A stretch of DNA of 56,751 bases, from positions 1 through 56,751 of the IMG/VR virus record IMGVR_UViG_3300028384_000458, one strand, 5' to 3'. Made by a program: the position numbers and the translations under genes. Under the pieces are notes generated by a model. It saw only the letters and a list, made by a program, of their open reading frames with translations, searched no databases and was not told the origin of the DNA. The DNA comes from a virus. This document shows, in pieces, positions 15,895 to 24,850 of this stretch (the first letter of the stretch is position 1; every line of letters starts with the position of its first letter).

Positions 15895-16545
15895 ATGAGT
15901 TATTTAATAAACAAACCTGTGCCGTTGGTTTTTGTACATATTCCAAAAACAGCAGGAAATGCTATCATTACAAGTTTAAGTAAAACAAATAGTACTAAGC
16001 ATATACCTAATGATCGAACAATAAATTCAAATTACCATAGCACATTACTAGATATAGAAAAATTCTTGCCGGAATTAGAAAACCCATTTGTATTTACAGT
16101 TGTTAGAAATCCCTGGGACAGAGTTTCTAGTTGGTTCTTTTTTAGAAAAAATATATTGAGATTAAGTTTGAAGAATTTTAAGAAATCTGCTAATAGAAAA
16201 AAAGTAATCGATAATAAAACAGAAATTCAAAAAGAATATGATCTAATGTGTAGTAGTTTTGATCGCTGGCTTTTAACTTATTATGAGACACCTTGGGACA
16301 ATACTTGGTTTAGTCTATCTCACAATCAAAATCATTGGTTAAAAGGGACTAAACTTTCTGTAGATAAAATAGTAAAATACGAAACATTAATAGAAGACTT
16401 AAAATTTTTAAATATCGAATTACCTGTTACTAATCAAAGTAAGAAAACAGTATCTAATTATAGAGATCTTTATACAGATAATTCTAAAAAATTTATATAC
16501 AAAATATATCAAGAAGATATAGACAAATTTAAGTATAGCTTTTAG
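15895..16545 (+). CDS. Sulfotransferase-family protein 2 (216 aa)
   Basis: VFVHIPKTAGNAI (HIPKTAG at residues 15-21) is the 5'-phosphosulfate loop of the heparan-type sulfotransferase family, and TVVRNPWDRVSSWFF (RNPWDR at 71-76) is the 3'-phosphate loop. The remaining sequence is lysine- and asparagine-rich. It is unlike the other sulfotransferase gene at 11882 outside these motifs, so they are separate acquisitions rather than a duplication. It has its own late promoter. Convergent with the FkbM gene, overlapping by 17 bases. Confidence 0.8.
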   Translation: MSYLINKPVPLVFVHIPKTAGNAIITSLSKTNSTKHIPNDRTINSNYHSTLLDIEKFLPELENPFVFTVVRNPWDRVSSWFFFRKNILRLSLKNFKKSANRKKVIDNKTEIQKEYDLMCSSFDRWLLTYYETPWDNTWFSLSHNQNHWLKGTKLSVDKIVKYETLIEDLKFLNIELPVTNQSKKTVSNYRDLYTDNSKKFIYKIYQEDIDKFKYSF

Positions 16546-17158
16546 GAACGTACACCCGTTCTTCTTCGTAAGTTTTTAATAATGTATAATCTAAAGAAAA
16601 TAGTAGTCTTTCGAGATCAGTTATTGTGTAATTAAATCTAGTAGCACATTTATCAAAAAATTCTAACGCAACAACAGGTTTACATTTTTTAATGGTATTG
16701 ACTGCACCTTGTAGTGCAAAGAATTCAAATCCTTCTATGTCTAAATGTATTAAATCACAAGTTGTTAAATTTAAATCATCGATGCGCAATGTAGGTATTT
16801 TTCCTACACCTTTTACATAATTCTTACCTCTATTAAGAGTTTTAATTTTTAGATTAACTAAATTTCGATCGTGACCTAAACATGCTTGGTATTTAAATAC
16901 ATTTTCGTGCTGAATATTTTGATTTAAACAGTAAAAGTTTATAGGCTCTGGCTCAAAGGTATAAACATTTTCAAATAATTCTGCATATTGTTTTACATAA
17001 TATCCCATATTTCCGCCTGCTTGTACGCAGACTTTTTTATCCGGTACATGAGAAGATATTAACGAAGGTAAATTAGGATGAGACATCATGTACCTCCAGC
17101 AACTAACATCATCAATTGGCCAAACCCAACCTTCTCTATTTTCTGTTTTTTCTTTCAT
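16529..17158 (-). CDS. FkbM-family methyltransferase (209 aa)
   Basis: The SAM-binding core VCVQAGGNMGYYVKQYAELFENVYTFEPEP is the FkbM motif I and acidic loop, followed by LRIDDL and LIHLDIEGFEFFALQGA, a signature segment of FkbM proteins. FkbM methyltransferases commonly O-methylate sugars or glycoside chains. The first ~45 residues are a tryptophan-rich extension. It is ATGA-coupled to the GT25 gene, so the product is likely made with it for glycan decoration. Confidence 0.85.
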   Translation of the reverse strand: MKEKTENREGWVWPIDDVSCWRYMMSHPNLPSLISSHVPDKKVCVQAGGNMGYYVKQYAELFENVYTFEPEPINFYCLNQNIQHENVFKYQACLGHDRNLVNLKIKTLNRGKNYVKGVGKIPTLRIDDLNLTTCDLIHLDIEGFEFFALQGAVNTIKKCKPVVALEFFDKCATRFNYTITDLERLLFSLDYTLLKTYEEERVYVPKSYT

Positions 17159-17835
17159 ATTAGATTCCTCGTTAGACTTGCTGTTTCAATATTGCTACCA
17201 ATTGCATAAAACGGATGCAATCTTGCCACTGTAGGTACAGTAGTTTTTAAATTTAAAATAACATTGTTAATTTGTTGATCTGCAGGACGATGTCCGTATG
17301 TTCTAGCACTAAACACTAGTTTTCTAGCACCACTTGGTTTTAAAATATACGAATATGCACCTTTAAAATAATTGCTTATTCCATATTTACTTAAATCTTT
17401 TGGACACGGATTTTTATAATCTTCTACAATAACTCTGTTGTGTTTTTCTTGATCTAGTAATTTTTCGTACTTGCTACTATATGGATCTAATCTGTCTAAC
17501 TTTAACACATCAGTAAAACAATCTAAAATATCGTTAGGTAGACGTCGAGTAAAGTAACCGTCATGTTCTAGTATAATAATAGGTTCGTTTAATTCAATAC
17601 ACTTTTGCCATAGGTAGTAATGGCTAAAGAAACAGCCTGACACACCGGGTCTATTCTTTTTAAATTTGCCGCCTTTTACAATACCAGTGCGTTCGTAATG
17701 ATATTCTGCATTATTTCCATTTATTGCCTTAAAGAATTCAGGCTGCAAGTTAAACTTAACAGCTTGTTCATAACACTCTTGTGCCATTTTACAAGAGTGT
17801 TCATTTTCTTCAAGTCTAATAATAAATGTTTTCAT
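17155..17835 (-). CDS. GT25-family (LPS-type) glycosyltransferase (226 aa)
   Basis: KTFIIRLEENEHSCK opens like GT25 LPS transferases, FKAINGNNAEY matches the aiNG motif, GVSGCFFSHYYLWQKCIE matches the GCfxSHxxxW block, and PIIILEHDGYF supplies the ExD metal site. SYILKPSGARKL and YGHRPADQQINN fit the family C-terminus. Bacterial relatives add galactose or similar sugars to lipooligosaccharide core. Overlaps both neighbours by four bases (ATGA). Confidence 0.85.
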   Translation of the reverse strand: MKTFIIRLEENEHSCKMAQECYEQAVKFNLQPEFFKAINGNNAEYHYERTGIVKGGKFKKNRPGVSGCFFSHYYLWQKCIELNEPIIILEHDGYFTRRLPNDILDCFTDVLKLDRLDPYSSKYEKLLDQEKHNRVIVEDYKNPCPKDLSKYGISNYFKGAYSYILKPSGARKLVFSARTYGHRPADQQINNVILNLKTTVPTVARLHPFYAIGSNIETASLTRNLI

Positions 17836-18503
17836 AGCCTGTCTAATCCTTTTGACAGACTATTAATTTTATTTTCAATTTTTCCTTTAAAAATTGCAAA
17901 ACTTTTAGAAGTACTATAAGTGTTATAATTAGTTTTCTTATTAAAAACATACATTTCTGGAATTTCAGCAACTTCGTAATTATTATACAAATATGTTCTT
18001 ACAGAAACATCAGAATCCCACTGCAATTTAGAATTGTAAAGAACTTTACTAGAAAAATTGTTAACATCTGAAATAATATCGTGTCTTAAACATAACATTG
18101 CCATGCCGCCTTCGGCTCCGTTTTTCTTTGTTCTTGTAATATTAATTACTTCGTGAGTTTTGAATAAATCATTAAATCGTTCTTGATTAATTGTTTTAAT
18201 AGCAATAATATCAACATCCGAAACTACAACATTCTTGCTTACTTCTGGTATAGACCTCCATCGCGCAAGTGCATAATAACCTTTAGTATCTCTTGTGTTA
18301 AGAGTTTTATATTTCTTTTGGATTTGATCAAAAGAAATATTTTCGTAAGATCTATAAGATATATTTTTATTTTTTAGAGGAGGTTCTTTACCTAAAAAGT
18401 GTAAAGAGAGTTCAGCTTCTGGATAAAACTTTTTTATACTATTAGAATATAAACTATAAAATTTTTCGTAATAATTCTGTTCAGCTGCTGTATGAAAGAT
18501 CAT
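17832..18503 (-). CDS. Putative GT-A-type glycosyltransferase (223 aa)
   Basis: A short GT-A-like layout: YSNSIKKFYPEAEL near the start, the ALARWRSIPEV helix and VVVSDVDIIAIKTI supplying a DxD. GAEGGMAMLCLRHD and QWDSDVSVRTYLYN look like the acceptor/catalytic side. The match to a named family is weak. It is ATGA-coupled to uvsY, making it the first of three overlapped glycan genes that would be translated from the uvsX-uvsY message. Confidence 0.6.
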   Translation of the reverse strand: MIFHTAAEQNYYEKFYSLYSNSIKKFYPEAELSLHFLGKEPPLKNKNISYRSYENISFDQIQKKYKTLNTRDTKGYYALARWRSIPEVSKNVVVSDVDIIAIKTINQERFNDLFKTHEVINITRTKKNGAEGGMAMLCLRHDIISDVNNFSSKVLYNSKLQWDSDVSVRTYLYNNYEVAEIPEMYVFNKKTNYNTYSTSKSFAIFKGKIENKINSLSKGLDRL

Positions 18504-18955
18504 AACGTTGCATCTTCCATACCAGCAACACGTAGTTTAACTACGTTTGTAATTTGCCATTGCTTTTGATCAAGTGCTTTAAGAACACCTAACCATTTGT
18601 TGCGCATTAGTGCAAATTCGTTGATAATCTTTTCGTAATCAACAACGTCTGCCTCACCGTCAACGTATTTTTCAACGTCACGGCTTGACAGAGCTCGTTG
18701 ATAGTTTTCAAGATATTTTTTGAAGTATGAGCTACGCAATCTACGTAGCTCAATGTTTAGATAGTTTAGGATTGCTTCAATCTCTTGTAGTTGATTAAAG
18801 CGATGTTCAACAATGCCTGGCATTGCTGCTGATGCTTTTTCTACATTGCCTACAAGTTTACATTCTTGTTTTGCTTGCGCAAGTTCTGATTCGTAGTGTG
18901 CTACTGCTTGAGGAATCTTACTTACATCACGAGATATCTCGCTATACCAACCCAT
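18500..18955 (-). CDS. uvsY: UvsY recombination mediator
   Basis: UvsY helps load UvsX recombinase on gp32-coated single-stranded DNA. The 151-residue protein (T4 UvsY is 137) has the family pattern SAAMPGIVEHRFNQLQEIEAI, then LNIELRRLRSSYFKKYLENY and ALSSRDVEKYVDGEADV, all helical and charged. Position behind uvsX supports the call. It begins three bases after the stop of the 76-aa gene, and its own end overlaps a glycosyltransferase start. Confidence 0.9.
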   Translation of the reverse strand: MGWYSEISRDVSKIPQAVAHYESELAQAKQECKLVGNVEKASAAMPGIVEHRFNQLQEIEAILNYLNIELRRLRSSYFKKYLENYQRALSSRDVEKYVDGEADVVDYEKIINEFALMRNKWLGVLKALDQKQWQITNVVKLRVAGMEDATL

Positions 18956-18958
18956 ATA

Positions 18959-19189
18959 TTAGTCCCAATCTAATTCTTCATCTAAAACATCGTCGTTGTC
19001 AAGGTCAAGATAATAGTTTATAGCATAATCCAATGCACTATCGTTGCCTAAGGATTCTTTAAGTGCTTCGTCAGATACTCCGTAGTCGGCACATAAATCA
19101 ATATACCGTTCAGCGGCCATCTCAATATGTTTTTTATCCAAATACTCTTTAAACATCATCCAAATATCTATGACTTGACTTTCTTCCAT
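18959..19189 (-). CDS. Small acidic conserved protein between uvsX and uvsY (76 aa)
   Basis: Highly acidic, helical, ending YLDLDNDDVLDEELDWD. The Shine-Dalgarno GAGGAG lies inside the end of uvsX. I recognise a small ORF at this place in marine T4-like phages but not its function; the acidic tail might mimic DNA or contact a recombination protein, which is speculative. Confidence 0.75.
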   Translation of the reverse strand: MEESQVIDIWMMFKEYLDKKHIEMAAERYIDLCADYGVSDEALKESLGNDSALDYAINYYLDLDNDDVLDEELDWD

Positions 19190-19192
19190 AAG

Positions 19193-20272
19193 TTACTCCT
19201 CAGTTAGTTCTACGTCAGTTGCTTCTTCGTCAACTTCAGAGGTATTTACCACTGTAGCCTCCCTTTCTAGGTAATCTGACATAACTTTGTCAAGTAACGG
19301 ACCTACCCACTTCTTACGGTATTCAAGAATTTCTTCACCTTCAAGTGTAGTATATTTCAAGCGGTTACCGCTCTTTTCAATTACACCTTTTGCTTCAAAT
19401 AATTCAAGCAAGCCGCTATATGGATTCATACCTGTTTCGTATGGAATCTTAACTTGTACACCTTCAAACGGTTTTGCATAACGAGTTTTCATAACCTTAC
19501 AGCCAGCACGGATACCACGTACTTCGCTGATCTTGTTACCGTCTTCATCTTCTTTTAGTTTCAACTTCTTCATTGCAACTACGATAGATGATGCATAGAT
19601 AAAGCCTTGACCACCTGAAATCTTATCATCTGGATCAAACATATCTTGCGATGCATATGTGTGATTAGTACATACAAGTCCTACATTATGTGAACCAATC
19701 ATGTTAACTGTGTTACGAACAAGTGCTGTCAATGCCTTAGGCTTACGACCCATATCACCTTTCATATCACCTTTGTTAAACTGATCAACATCTGTAGGTG
19801 TTAGCAACATACCTAAACTATCAATAACAAACAATACCTTAGGACGGTCTTCTTCTGGCATTGCTTTATAGTCGTTCATAAACACACTAATAGTTTTAGC
19901 AACGTCATCAATCATTGACATATTAAGTTTAAGTAGTTTTTCTTCGCTTGTGTCCACATCTAGTGCGTGTAACCAAGCCTCGTCAAGTGCATTCTCTGAG
20001 TCAATTAGAACTACAAAGATGCCTTGCTCTTGTGCGTATTTTACAATGTTACCTGCACAGATATATGATTTACCTGCACCAGATTCTCCTGCAAATACTG
20101 TTACCTTACCCATCGGCACGCCTTTATTCCAGTCGCCGCTGATAAGATAGTTGAGTGCATAGTTACCAGTACTAATCCAATCAGTAGGATCGTTAAATCC
20201 TGCACTCATACCTGAAATAGATTTTGTTAACGAAGTTCGAAACTTCGTAGGATCAAATGCTTTTGATGCCAT
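19193..20272 (-). CDS. uvsX: UvsX RecA-like recombinase
   Basis: UvsX polymerises on single-stranded DNA and performs strand exchange for recombination-dependent replication. Walker A is GESGAGKS (residues 62-69), then VVLIDSENALDEAW, Walker B-like KVLFVIDSLGML, the VCTNHTYASQDMF segment and a GGQGFIYASSIVV stretch. The C-terminus is acidic (SEVDEEATDVELTEE), as in T4 UvsX. The 359-residue length is close to T4 (391). The ATG at 20272 follows GGAGATAAAC. A terminator hairpin separates it from gp32. Confidence 0.97.
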   Translation of the reverse strand: MASKAFDPTKFRTSLTKSISGMSAGFNDPTDWISTGNYALNYLISGDWNKGVPMGKVTVFAGESGAGKSYICAGNIVKYAQEQGIFVVLIDSENALDEAWLHALDVDTSEEKLLKLNMSMIDDVAKTISVFMNDYKAMPEEDRPKVLFVIDSLGMLLTPTDVDQFNKGDMKGDMGRKPKALTALVRNTVNMIGSHNVGLVCTNHTYASQDMFDPDDKISGGQGFIYASSIVVAMKKLKLKEDEDGNKISEVRGIRAGCKVMKTRYAKPFEGVQVKIPYETGMNPYSGLLELFEAKGVIEKSGNRLKYTTLEGEEILEYRKKWVGPLLDKVMSDYLEREATVVNTSEVDEEATDVELTEE

Positions 20273-20287
20273 GTTTATCTCCTATCT

Positions 20288-20316
20288 AAAAAGCAAAATG
20301 GGGGATTGCTCCCCCA
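20288..20316 (-). terminator. Rho-independent terminator between gp32 and uvsX
   Basis: Downstream of the gp32 stop the minus strand reads TGGGGGAGCAATCCCCCA (20299-20316) followed by TTTTGCTTTTT. No promoter is visible before uvsX, so this may be a partial terminator that lets gp32 be made in excess of UvsX. Confidence 0.8.
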
Positions 20317-20323
20317 TAATATA

Positions 20324-21316
20324 TTACTGTCCTTGACGTGCGCGGATCATTGCAAGAATGTCTTGCGCATTGCCGCCGTCACCTGCCGGTGCTGCCGCTG
20401 GAGCAGATTCTGCCGCTACTTCTTCGTTAGACTTAAAAGGAACGTCATCTTCTACTGTAGCCGCAGGTGTTGGAGCTGGTGCAGGAGTAGCTGCTTTTGG
20501 AGCAACTGGATCGCCTGTACGTGCTTGCATACCTGCTGGACGGAAGTATTGTCCCCAACGATCCATGTCAAATGCTTCGCCATCTACTGATGCTTCAAAC
20601 ATTTCTTGCATGACCTTAAGTTCTACTTCACCTGGCTTTTTAGGTAGGAAGTCATCTAGATTAAACAAACCGTGTGTGTTAACTGCATTCATTTCTGCAT
20701 CACCTAGTGGACGCTCTCTACGTGCCCAGTTAGATGTTGAATAGTCTGCGTAGCCGCCTTTCGATGTTTTGTTAAGACGGAAGTCAACACCAGCAGTATA
20801 ATCTGTTGGCAATTCTTCCATGTCAGGATCCATAAGAGCCTGTTTAATAATCTGGAAGATTTGAGGACCAATAATAAAACGTCGGATTGGATTTTCCGGA
20901 GTAGTGTCCTCTTGTAGTGGGTTATCCGTTACAAAGCCTTGGAAGATATAAGAACGCTTCTTCCAGTACTTACGACCCATATCTTCTAGACTTGGATCTT
21001 TAAACCAGCCACGCACTTCATTAAGAATGTTACATGTCTCGCCATACATTTCCATACATGGAATTTGTACTTGCACTGGACGTGAATCTGTTTCGCCTTT
21101 AATACCAGCAAATGGAAGTTTGATAACCAAACGCTCTTTCCAGAAGAAAGTGTTATCTGCGTTGCCATCAGGAAGGAAACGTAGAGTTGCACTCTCGCCT
21201 TCTTTAATATTCCAAAATGGGTAAATGCTGTTATCACCACCGCCTGACTGACGGTTGCCTGAAGCGCCTGCTTCTTGTTCTTTGAGCTTTGCTCGGATTT
21301 CTGCTAATGATGCCAT
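20324..21316 (-). CDS. 32: gp32 single-stranded DNA-binding protein
   Basis: gp32 coats single-stranded DNA at the phage fork. The N-terminal MASLAEIRAKLKEQE is the cooperativity (LAST-like) domain. The core YPFWNIKEGESATLRFLPD, FFWKERLVIKLPF and IPCMEMYGETCNILNEV matches marine gp32 proteins; the two cysteines sit in the zinc-loop region, where T4 has three. The tail is alanine/proline-rich with acidic patches and ends NAQDILAMIRARQGQ rather than in a plain acid tail. 330 residues versus 301 in T4. A TAGGAGG site precedes the ATG. Confidence 0.93.
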   Translation of the reverse strand: MASLAEIRAKLKEQEAGASGNRQSGGGDNSIYPFWNIKEGESATLRFLPDGNADNTFFWKERLVIKLPFAGIKGETDSRPVQVQIPCMEMYGETCNILNEVRGWFKDPSLEDMGRKYWKKRSYIFQGFVTDNPLQEDTTPENPIRRFIIGPQIFQIIKQALMDPDMEELPTDYTAGVDFRLNKTSKGGYADYSTSNWARRERPLGDAEMNAVNTHGLFNLDDFLPKKPGEVELKVMQEMFEASVDGEAFDMDRWGQYFRPAGMQARTGDPVAPKAATPAPAPTPAATVEDDVPFKSNEEVAAESAPAAAPAGDGGNAQDILAMIRARQGQ

Positions 21317-21368
21317 AGTTATGCCTCCTAATTGTTTTGCCTATGTCAGTGCCTTTATTTTGTAGCAC

Positions 21369-21385
21369 AGTGTATAATATACACT
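21369..21385. promoter_or_regulatory. Inverted repeat over the gp32 -10 region (possible operator)
   Basis: AGTGTATA-A-TATACACT is a perfect 8-base inverted repeat overlapping the -10 hexamer of the gp32 promoter. Its half-site is part of an octamer also found at the primase and 52055 promoters. It could bind a dimeric regulator or simply reflect AT-rich promoter sequence. Confidence 0.4.
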
Positions 21386-21404
21386 AAGCTACTTAGCGTG
21401 TCAA
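21376..21404 (-). promoter_or_regulatory. sigma70-type promoter of gp32
   Basis: Minus strand TTGACA (21399-21404), 17-base spacer, TATATT (21376-21381), then a ~59-base leader to the ATG at 21316 with TAGGAGG. Unlike primase and hldE it has a conventional leader. Confidence 0.75.
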
Positions 21405-21452
21405 GTTATTTTTTAAAAAAACTTGAAAAAAATCAAAGTAGTTAGCCAATCT

Positions 21453-23216
21453 TTACAGACCGGCTAACTTTAATAAGTCATCTTTTTCGATTGTGATCTT
21501 TTCATCGTCTGGACCATCAATCTCGTCGCCTTTTTTAGCGCCATTCATTTTTGCCTTGCGTACAGCGTGTGCATATGCGTTGCCTTCAGAGAACGAAGCA
21601 TATGTTTGGTTTACTTGTTCAATAAATGCCTTTGCAGGTTCTATGAACTGCTCGCCGTAGTCTTTTTCAATTGCTGTTAATACTGCTGTTTCGCCTTTTG
21701 GAAATTGTCCTGTTTCTCTATCAAATAGTGAAAGAATAAATTCTGCAATAGGTGTTTGTGGTTTATCTACACCTTCACTTGTCTTTTTGCGACACGAACC
21801 CTTTTCGCCTCTTTTCTTGCCTGGTACTCTTTCATATCCGTCCCAGCACTGGTCATACATACTGTCGTTGCCGTGACGTTCACCTTCTGCAAATTGACCC
21901 ATTAGTTCATCAATTGCTTCTTCAAAATCTTCATCAGTAGTTCCGCTACGTGTTGTTAAGCCGCCTTTTAGATCTTGATAAATGTCTTGTAGTTCGTTGT
22001 GATGCTTGTGTCCAAAGCCGCTTTTTCTAATGTGATTATACATACACACACGAGGATCATTTAAACAACCGCTTTCAATTTCAGCAATCTCACTACGATC
22101 CATACCGTTGTCTGACATAATTTTACGCATTAGTTCAAGTTCGCCTTCGTACTTTTGCATACGTTCTTGACGACCTTTTTTGAAGTCTGCAATTTTACTT
22201 TTTGCCCAATCAATTGGACCTTCTGCTAAATCATCTGGACCGAGCTCTTTTGCACGAGTTGCTTCGCCTACTAGTTTGTATACAAATGGAAATACATCTT
22301 TTAGGTCTTCGTTAAACTGTCGGATAGTTAATTCGTCAATCCAATTTTCTGCAACGTCTGCAGGTACATCTTCCATTACAGGCACTTCATACGACTCAAA
22401 TGCTTGCTTGTAGTATGATTCTTTTTGTAGTCCTGCAACAGTCTTTTTAATTGTATCTAGTCTTTCAACAACAGCATCCATATAGCCTGCTAAACTTTCT
22501 GCCATTACGCTTGAGCGATTCATATAAGTTTTGAATTTGCGTAAGTTAGCTAGTTCTTCTGATAGTCCAGTAATGTGTTTACCAAAGTCGTCATATGGTG
22601 TACCACCTTCTGCTACGTGACGTGCCATTGCACGAGCGCCATTTAAATGTTTGAACGGATATTTAAATCTTTCACCATCTGCATTTTCTACATAGATAGC
22701 ACCAATCTTTTGTGTTCTACCGCTTGCTAATTCTTGGTTTACACTTTCGGTGTGCTTAATGCTTAATCTTGCGTTACCAATATTTTGATAACTCATCTTA
22801 CTTGTGCCGTACATTTTAGACTCGCTCATTGTCTGTTCTCCGCCCTGTTGCTGTGCTAGGAATTTATAATCTCTTTTGTCTAGATTTGATTTAGTAATAT
22901 CTCTTGTGTCAAACTGTAATAATCTCTTTTTAGCAAATACACGTAACTCTTTTAAAAAGTTATACCAGTTTTGTCTAGTGATCGAATCTTCGTCTTCTAC
23001 AAAACTATTGCTATACATAACAGCAAGTTTATCTTCACTAACACTAATACTTACTTTACCAATGTTGCGATCGCCTTCTTTATAATCAAAATCAAAGAAA
23101 CGAGCTGTTAACGGGTCGTTAGTTACTTTTCCATCTGCATCGCCAATAGTGACGCTAGGAAAACGTCCTCTAATTTTGTTAAATAGATCTTCTGATATAT
23201 TGTCTAGACTCTTCAT
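21453..23216 (-). CDS. Large conserved phage protein, probably virion-associated (587 aa)
   Basis: The start MKSLDNISEDLFNKIRGRFP and a long, charged, mostly helical body (ELANLRKFKTYM, ADFKKGRQERMQKYEGEL) are seen. A central CLNDPRVCMYNHIRKSGFGHKHH stretch and a later DQCWDGYERVPGKKRGEKGSC segment look like potential metal or disulfide sites. It has no enzyme signature I recognise. It lies directly behind gp17 and is expressed from a late promoter, so a virion or assembly role is likely. The ATG at 23216 is chosen since GATAAATA ends five bases before it. Confidence 0.65.
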   Translation of the reverse strand: MKSLDNISEDLFNKIRGRFPSVTIGDADGKVTNDPLTARFFDFDYKEGDRNIGKVSISVSEDKLAVMYSNSFVEDEDSITRQNWYNFLKELRVFAKKRLLQFDTRDITKSNLDKRDYKFLAQQQGGEQTMSESKMYGTSKMSYQNIGNARLSIKHTESVNQELASGRTQKIGAIYVENADGERFKYPFKHLNGARAMARHVAEGGTPYDDFGKHITGLSEELANLRKFKTYMNRSSVMAESLAGYMDAVVERLDTIKKTVAGLQKESYYKQAFESYEVPVMEDVPADVAENWIDELTIRQFNEDLKDVFPFVYKLVGEATRAKELGPDDLAEGPIDWAKSKIADFKKGRQERMQKYEGELELMRKIMSDNGMDRSEIAEIESGCLNDPRVCMYNHIRKSGFGHKHHNELQDIYQDLKGGLTTRSGTTDEDFEEAIDELMGQFAEGERHGNDSMYDQCWDGYERVPGKKRGEKGSCRKKTSEGVDKPQTPIAEFILSLFDRETGQFPKGETAVLTAIEKDYGEQFIEPAKAFIEQVNQTYASFSEGNAYAHAVRKAKMNGAKKGDEIDGPDDEKITIEKDDLLKLAGL

Positions 23217-23221
23217 AGTAT

Positions 23222-23229
23222 TATTTATC
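23222..23229 (-). promoter_or_regulatory. T4-type late promoter (GATAAATA), leaderless geometry
   Basis: Five bases (ATACT) separate it from the ATG at 23216. It overlaps the last bases of the terminase gene. Confidence 0.75.
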
Positions 23230-24808
23230 AATAGTTGCTGCTAATAAAGATCGGCATTGGTGGCTCGTAATCTTCGTCGTGTTCTGCTTGGTTAAACGAA
23301 TCGTATATTCTAGGATCCCAATCTTTTAATACTGCCATCATTCTAATAGCAAGTAGTGTTGCACTAACTAAGTCGTCAGTTAGTCCAACTTTTGCTTGAA
23401 AACTTGACCCGGTTGCAACATAACCTTTGAGTTCAGTAATAAAAGGTTTTGAATGTATAGTCATTTTATCATTTTCAATCATAGTTTTTAAACGACTACA
23501 CGCAGTAACCTTTGTACTATGCGTAGTGTTGAATCCTTTGCGGAACTTACGAACGTGTCCCTTGCGGATAGGCTCACTGACGAACAAACCCGGAATGTTC
23601 TCTTCTCCAAAATCGTTTATAACGATTAGGGCAGCCTCGCCTAGTCCATTGTTCTCCACGCTCCAGTAAACTCCTTGCGGGTTTTTAGTTTCATCTGCAA
23701 TGTATCTACAGATATCTGCAAGTACTCTAATTTGTCCGGGTATTGCAGTTTGATTGTGTTGCCACTCTGCTACTTGTTCATAAGTAGGTAATTCAAAGAC
23801 TTGTATAGCAGCATTATCGCCGCCTGTTCCCATACTAGGATCGAGTGCTATTGCATACGTATATTGACTGCTAGGTTTTTTATACCAGCGTGTTTGTCCC
23901 ATATTGAGAATAGGCGTCTTACCTTCCATTACTGCCAGCTTGATTGAATTAATTAGTGTTTCATCAAATACTAAGAATTCACAGCCGTACTCTCGACGAA
24001 ACTTTTCTTCGCCAATGCGTCCAATTTCTTCTTCTCTCCATTTTTCGTCACGATCCGGATGTTCGCTCCAGTGTGCTACAAAAGAACGAAAACCGTTAAT
24101 ACCTAGTTCGCTTTCATTACCGTGTGCATCAAAACGTTGCTCTGCTTGTTTCCAGATGGTAGCAAATGTATCTTCGTCTGAGTTTGGTGTACTTGTAATA
24201 ATTGCTTGACCACCAGTTGCTAGTGTAGGTGATATTGAAGTCCAAAACTCTTCAGCAATGTTAGGCTGCACGAACGCAAACTCGTCACAGTATAATAGCG
24301 AGATAGACATACCACGTCCTGTGTTGCCTGTTGTTGTTTGTGCTACAATACGTGATCCGTTTTCAAATTCAATTGATTGTTTGTTATATGATGTAACACC
24401 TGCTCTAATATGGTCCGGACACGACTCGTATACATAACGAATACGTGCCATAATCTCTTGCGCACCTGTATATTTGTGTGCTGCTACAAGAATGGTTTGG
24501 TCTGGATTAAACATTGCATACCAAGCAAGATAGATAGCAGCACAAGTGGTCTTGCCTGTCTGTCTAGGCATCATATTAATGTTAAATCGATAGTTATGGT
24601 ATGTTTCCATTAAGCCTAACTGATATTCAAACGGATCAAACAACAACTTACCTTTTACAGGATGCTGTATGTATGCAAAGTTACGTGCAAAATACAAATA
24701 GCCATCCTTAGGATCCATGCATTTTGCAATCTCTTCAATTTGATCGTTTGTAAATGTTTCTTGTTTATTGGCTTTTTTAATTAATACGCCGTCTAATGAT
24801 GCTGCCAT
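23228..24808 (-). CDS. 17: Terminase large subunit (gp17)
   Basis: gp17 is the DNA-packaging motor and headful nuclease. The Walker A is MMPRQTGKTT (residues 79-88), Walker B LLYCDE (171-176) with the catalytic glutamate, and STPNSDEDTF follows as the coupling motif. The nuclease domain starts near ALDPSMGTGGDNAA, with a second acidic site in VENNGLGEA. 526 residues versus 610 in T4. It starts five bases after AATAAATA with no ribosome site, and follows a terminator. Confidence 0.97.
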   Translation of the reverse strand: MAASLDGVLIKKANKQETFTNDQIEEIAKCMDPKDGYLYFARNFAYIQHPVKGKLLFDPFEYQLGLMETYHNYRFNINMMPRQTGKTTCAAIYLAWYAMFNPDQTILVAAHKYTGAQEIMARIRYVYESCPDHIRAGVTSYNKQSIEFENGSRIVAQTTTGNTGRGMSISLLYCDEFAFVQPNIAEEFWTSISPTLATGGQAIITSTPNSDEDTFATIWKQAEQRFDAHGNESELGINGFRSFVAHWSEHPDRDEKWREEEIGRIGEEKFRREYGCEFLVFDETLINSIKLAVMEGKTPILNMGQTRWYKKPSSQYTYAIALDPSMGTGGDNAAIQVFELPTYEQVAEWQHNQTAIPGQIRVLADICRYIADETKNPQGVYWSVENNGLGEAALIVINDFGEENIPGLFVSEPIRKGHVRKFRKGFNTTHSTKVTACSRLKTMIENDKMTIHSKPFITELKGYVATGSSFQAKVGLTDDLVSATLLAIRMMAVLKDWDPRIYDSFNQAEHDEDYEPPMPIFISSNY

Positions 24809-24813
24809 ACAAA

Positions 24814-24821
24814 TATTTATT
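24814..24821 (-). promoter_or_regulatory. T4-type late promoter (AATAAATA) of gp17
   Basis: AATAAATA followed by five bases (TTTGT) and the gp17 ATG at 24808. Confidence 0.75.
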
Positions 24822-24850
24822 CAAAAAAATAGGGCCCGTAGGCCCTATTT
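24822..24850 (-). terminator. Rho-independent terminator upstream of gp17
   Basis: Minus strand AAATAGGGCC-TAC-GGGCCCTATTT (24827-24850), followed by more T residues. It ends the transcript of the 24870-25523 gene; the gp17 promoter follows at once. Confidence 0.85.

Noticed and set aside
20358-20744. 128-residue plus-strand frame over gp32
   Set aside because: Antisense shadow of the alanine/proline-rich gp32 tail.
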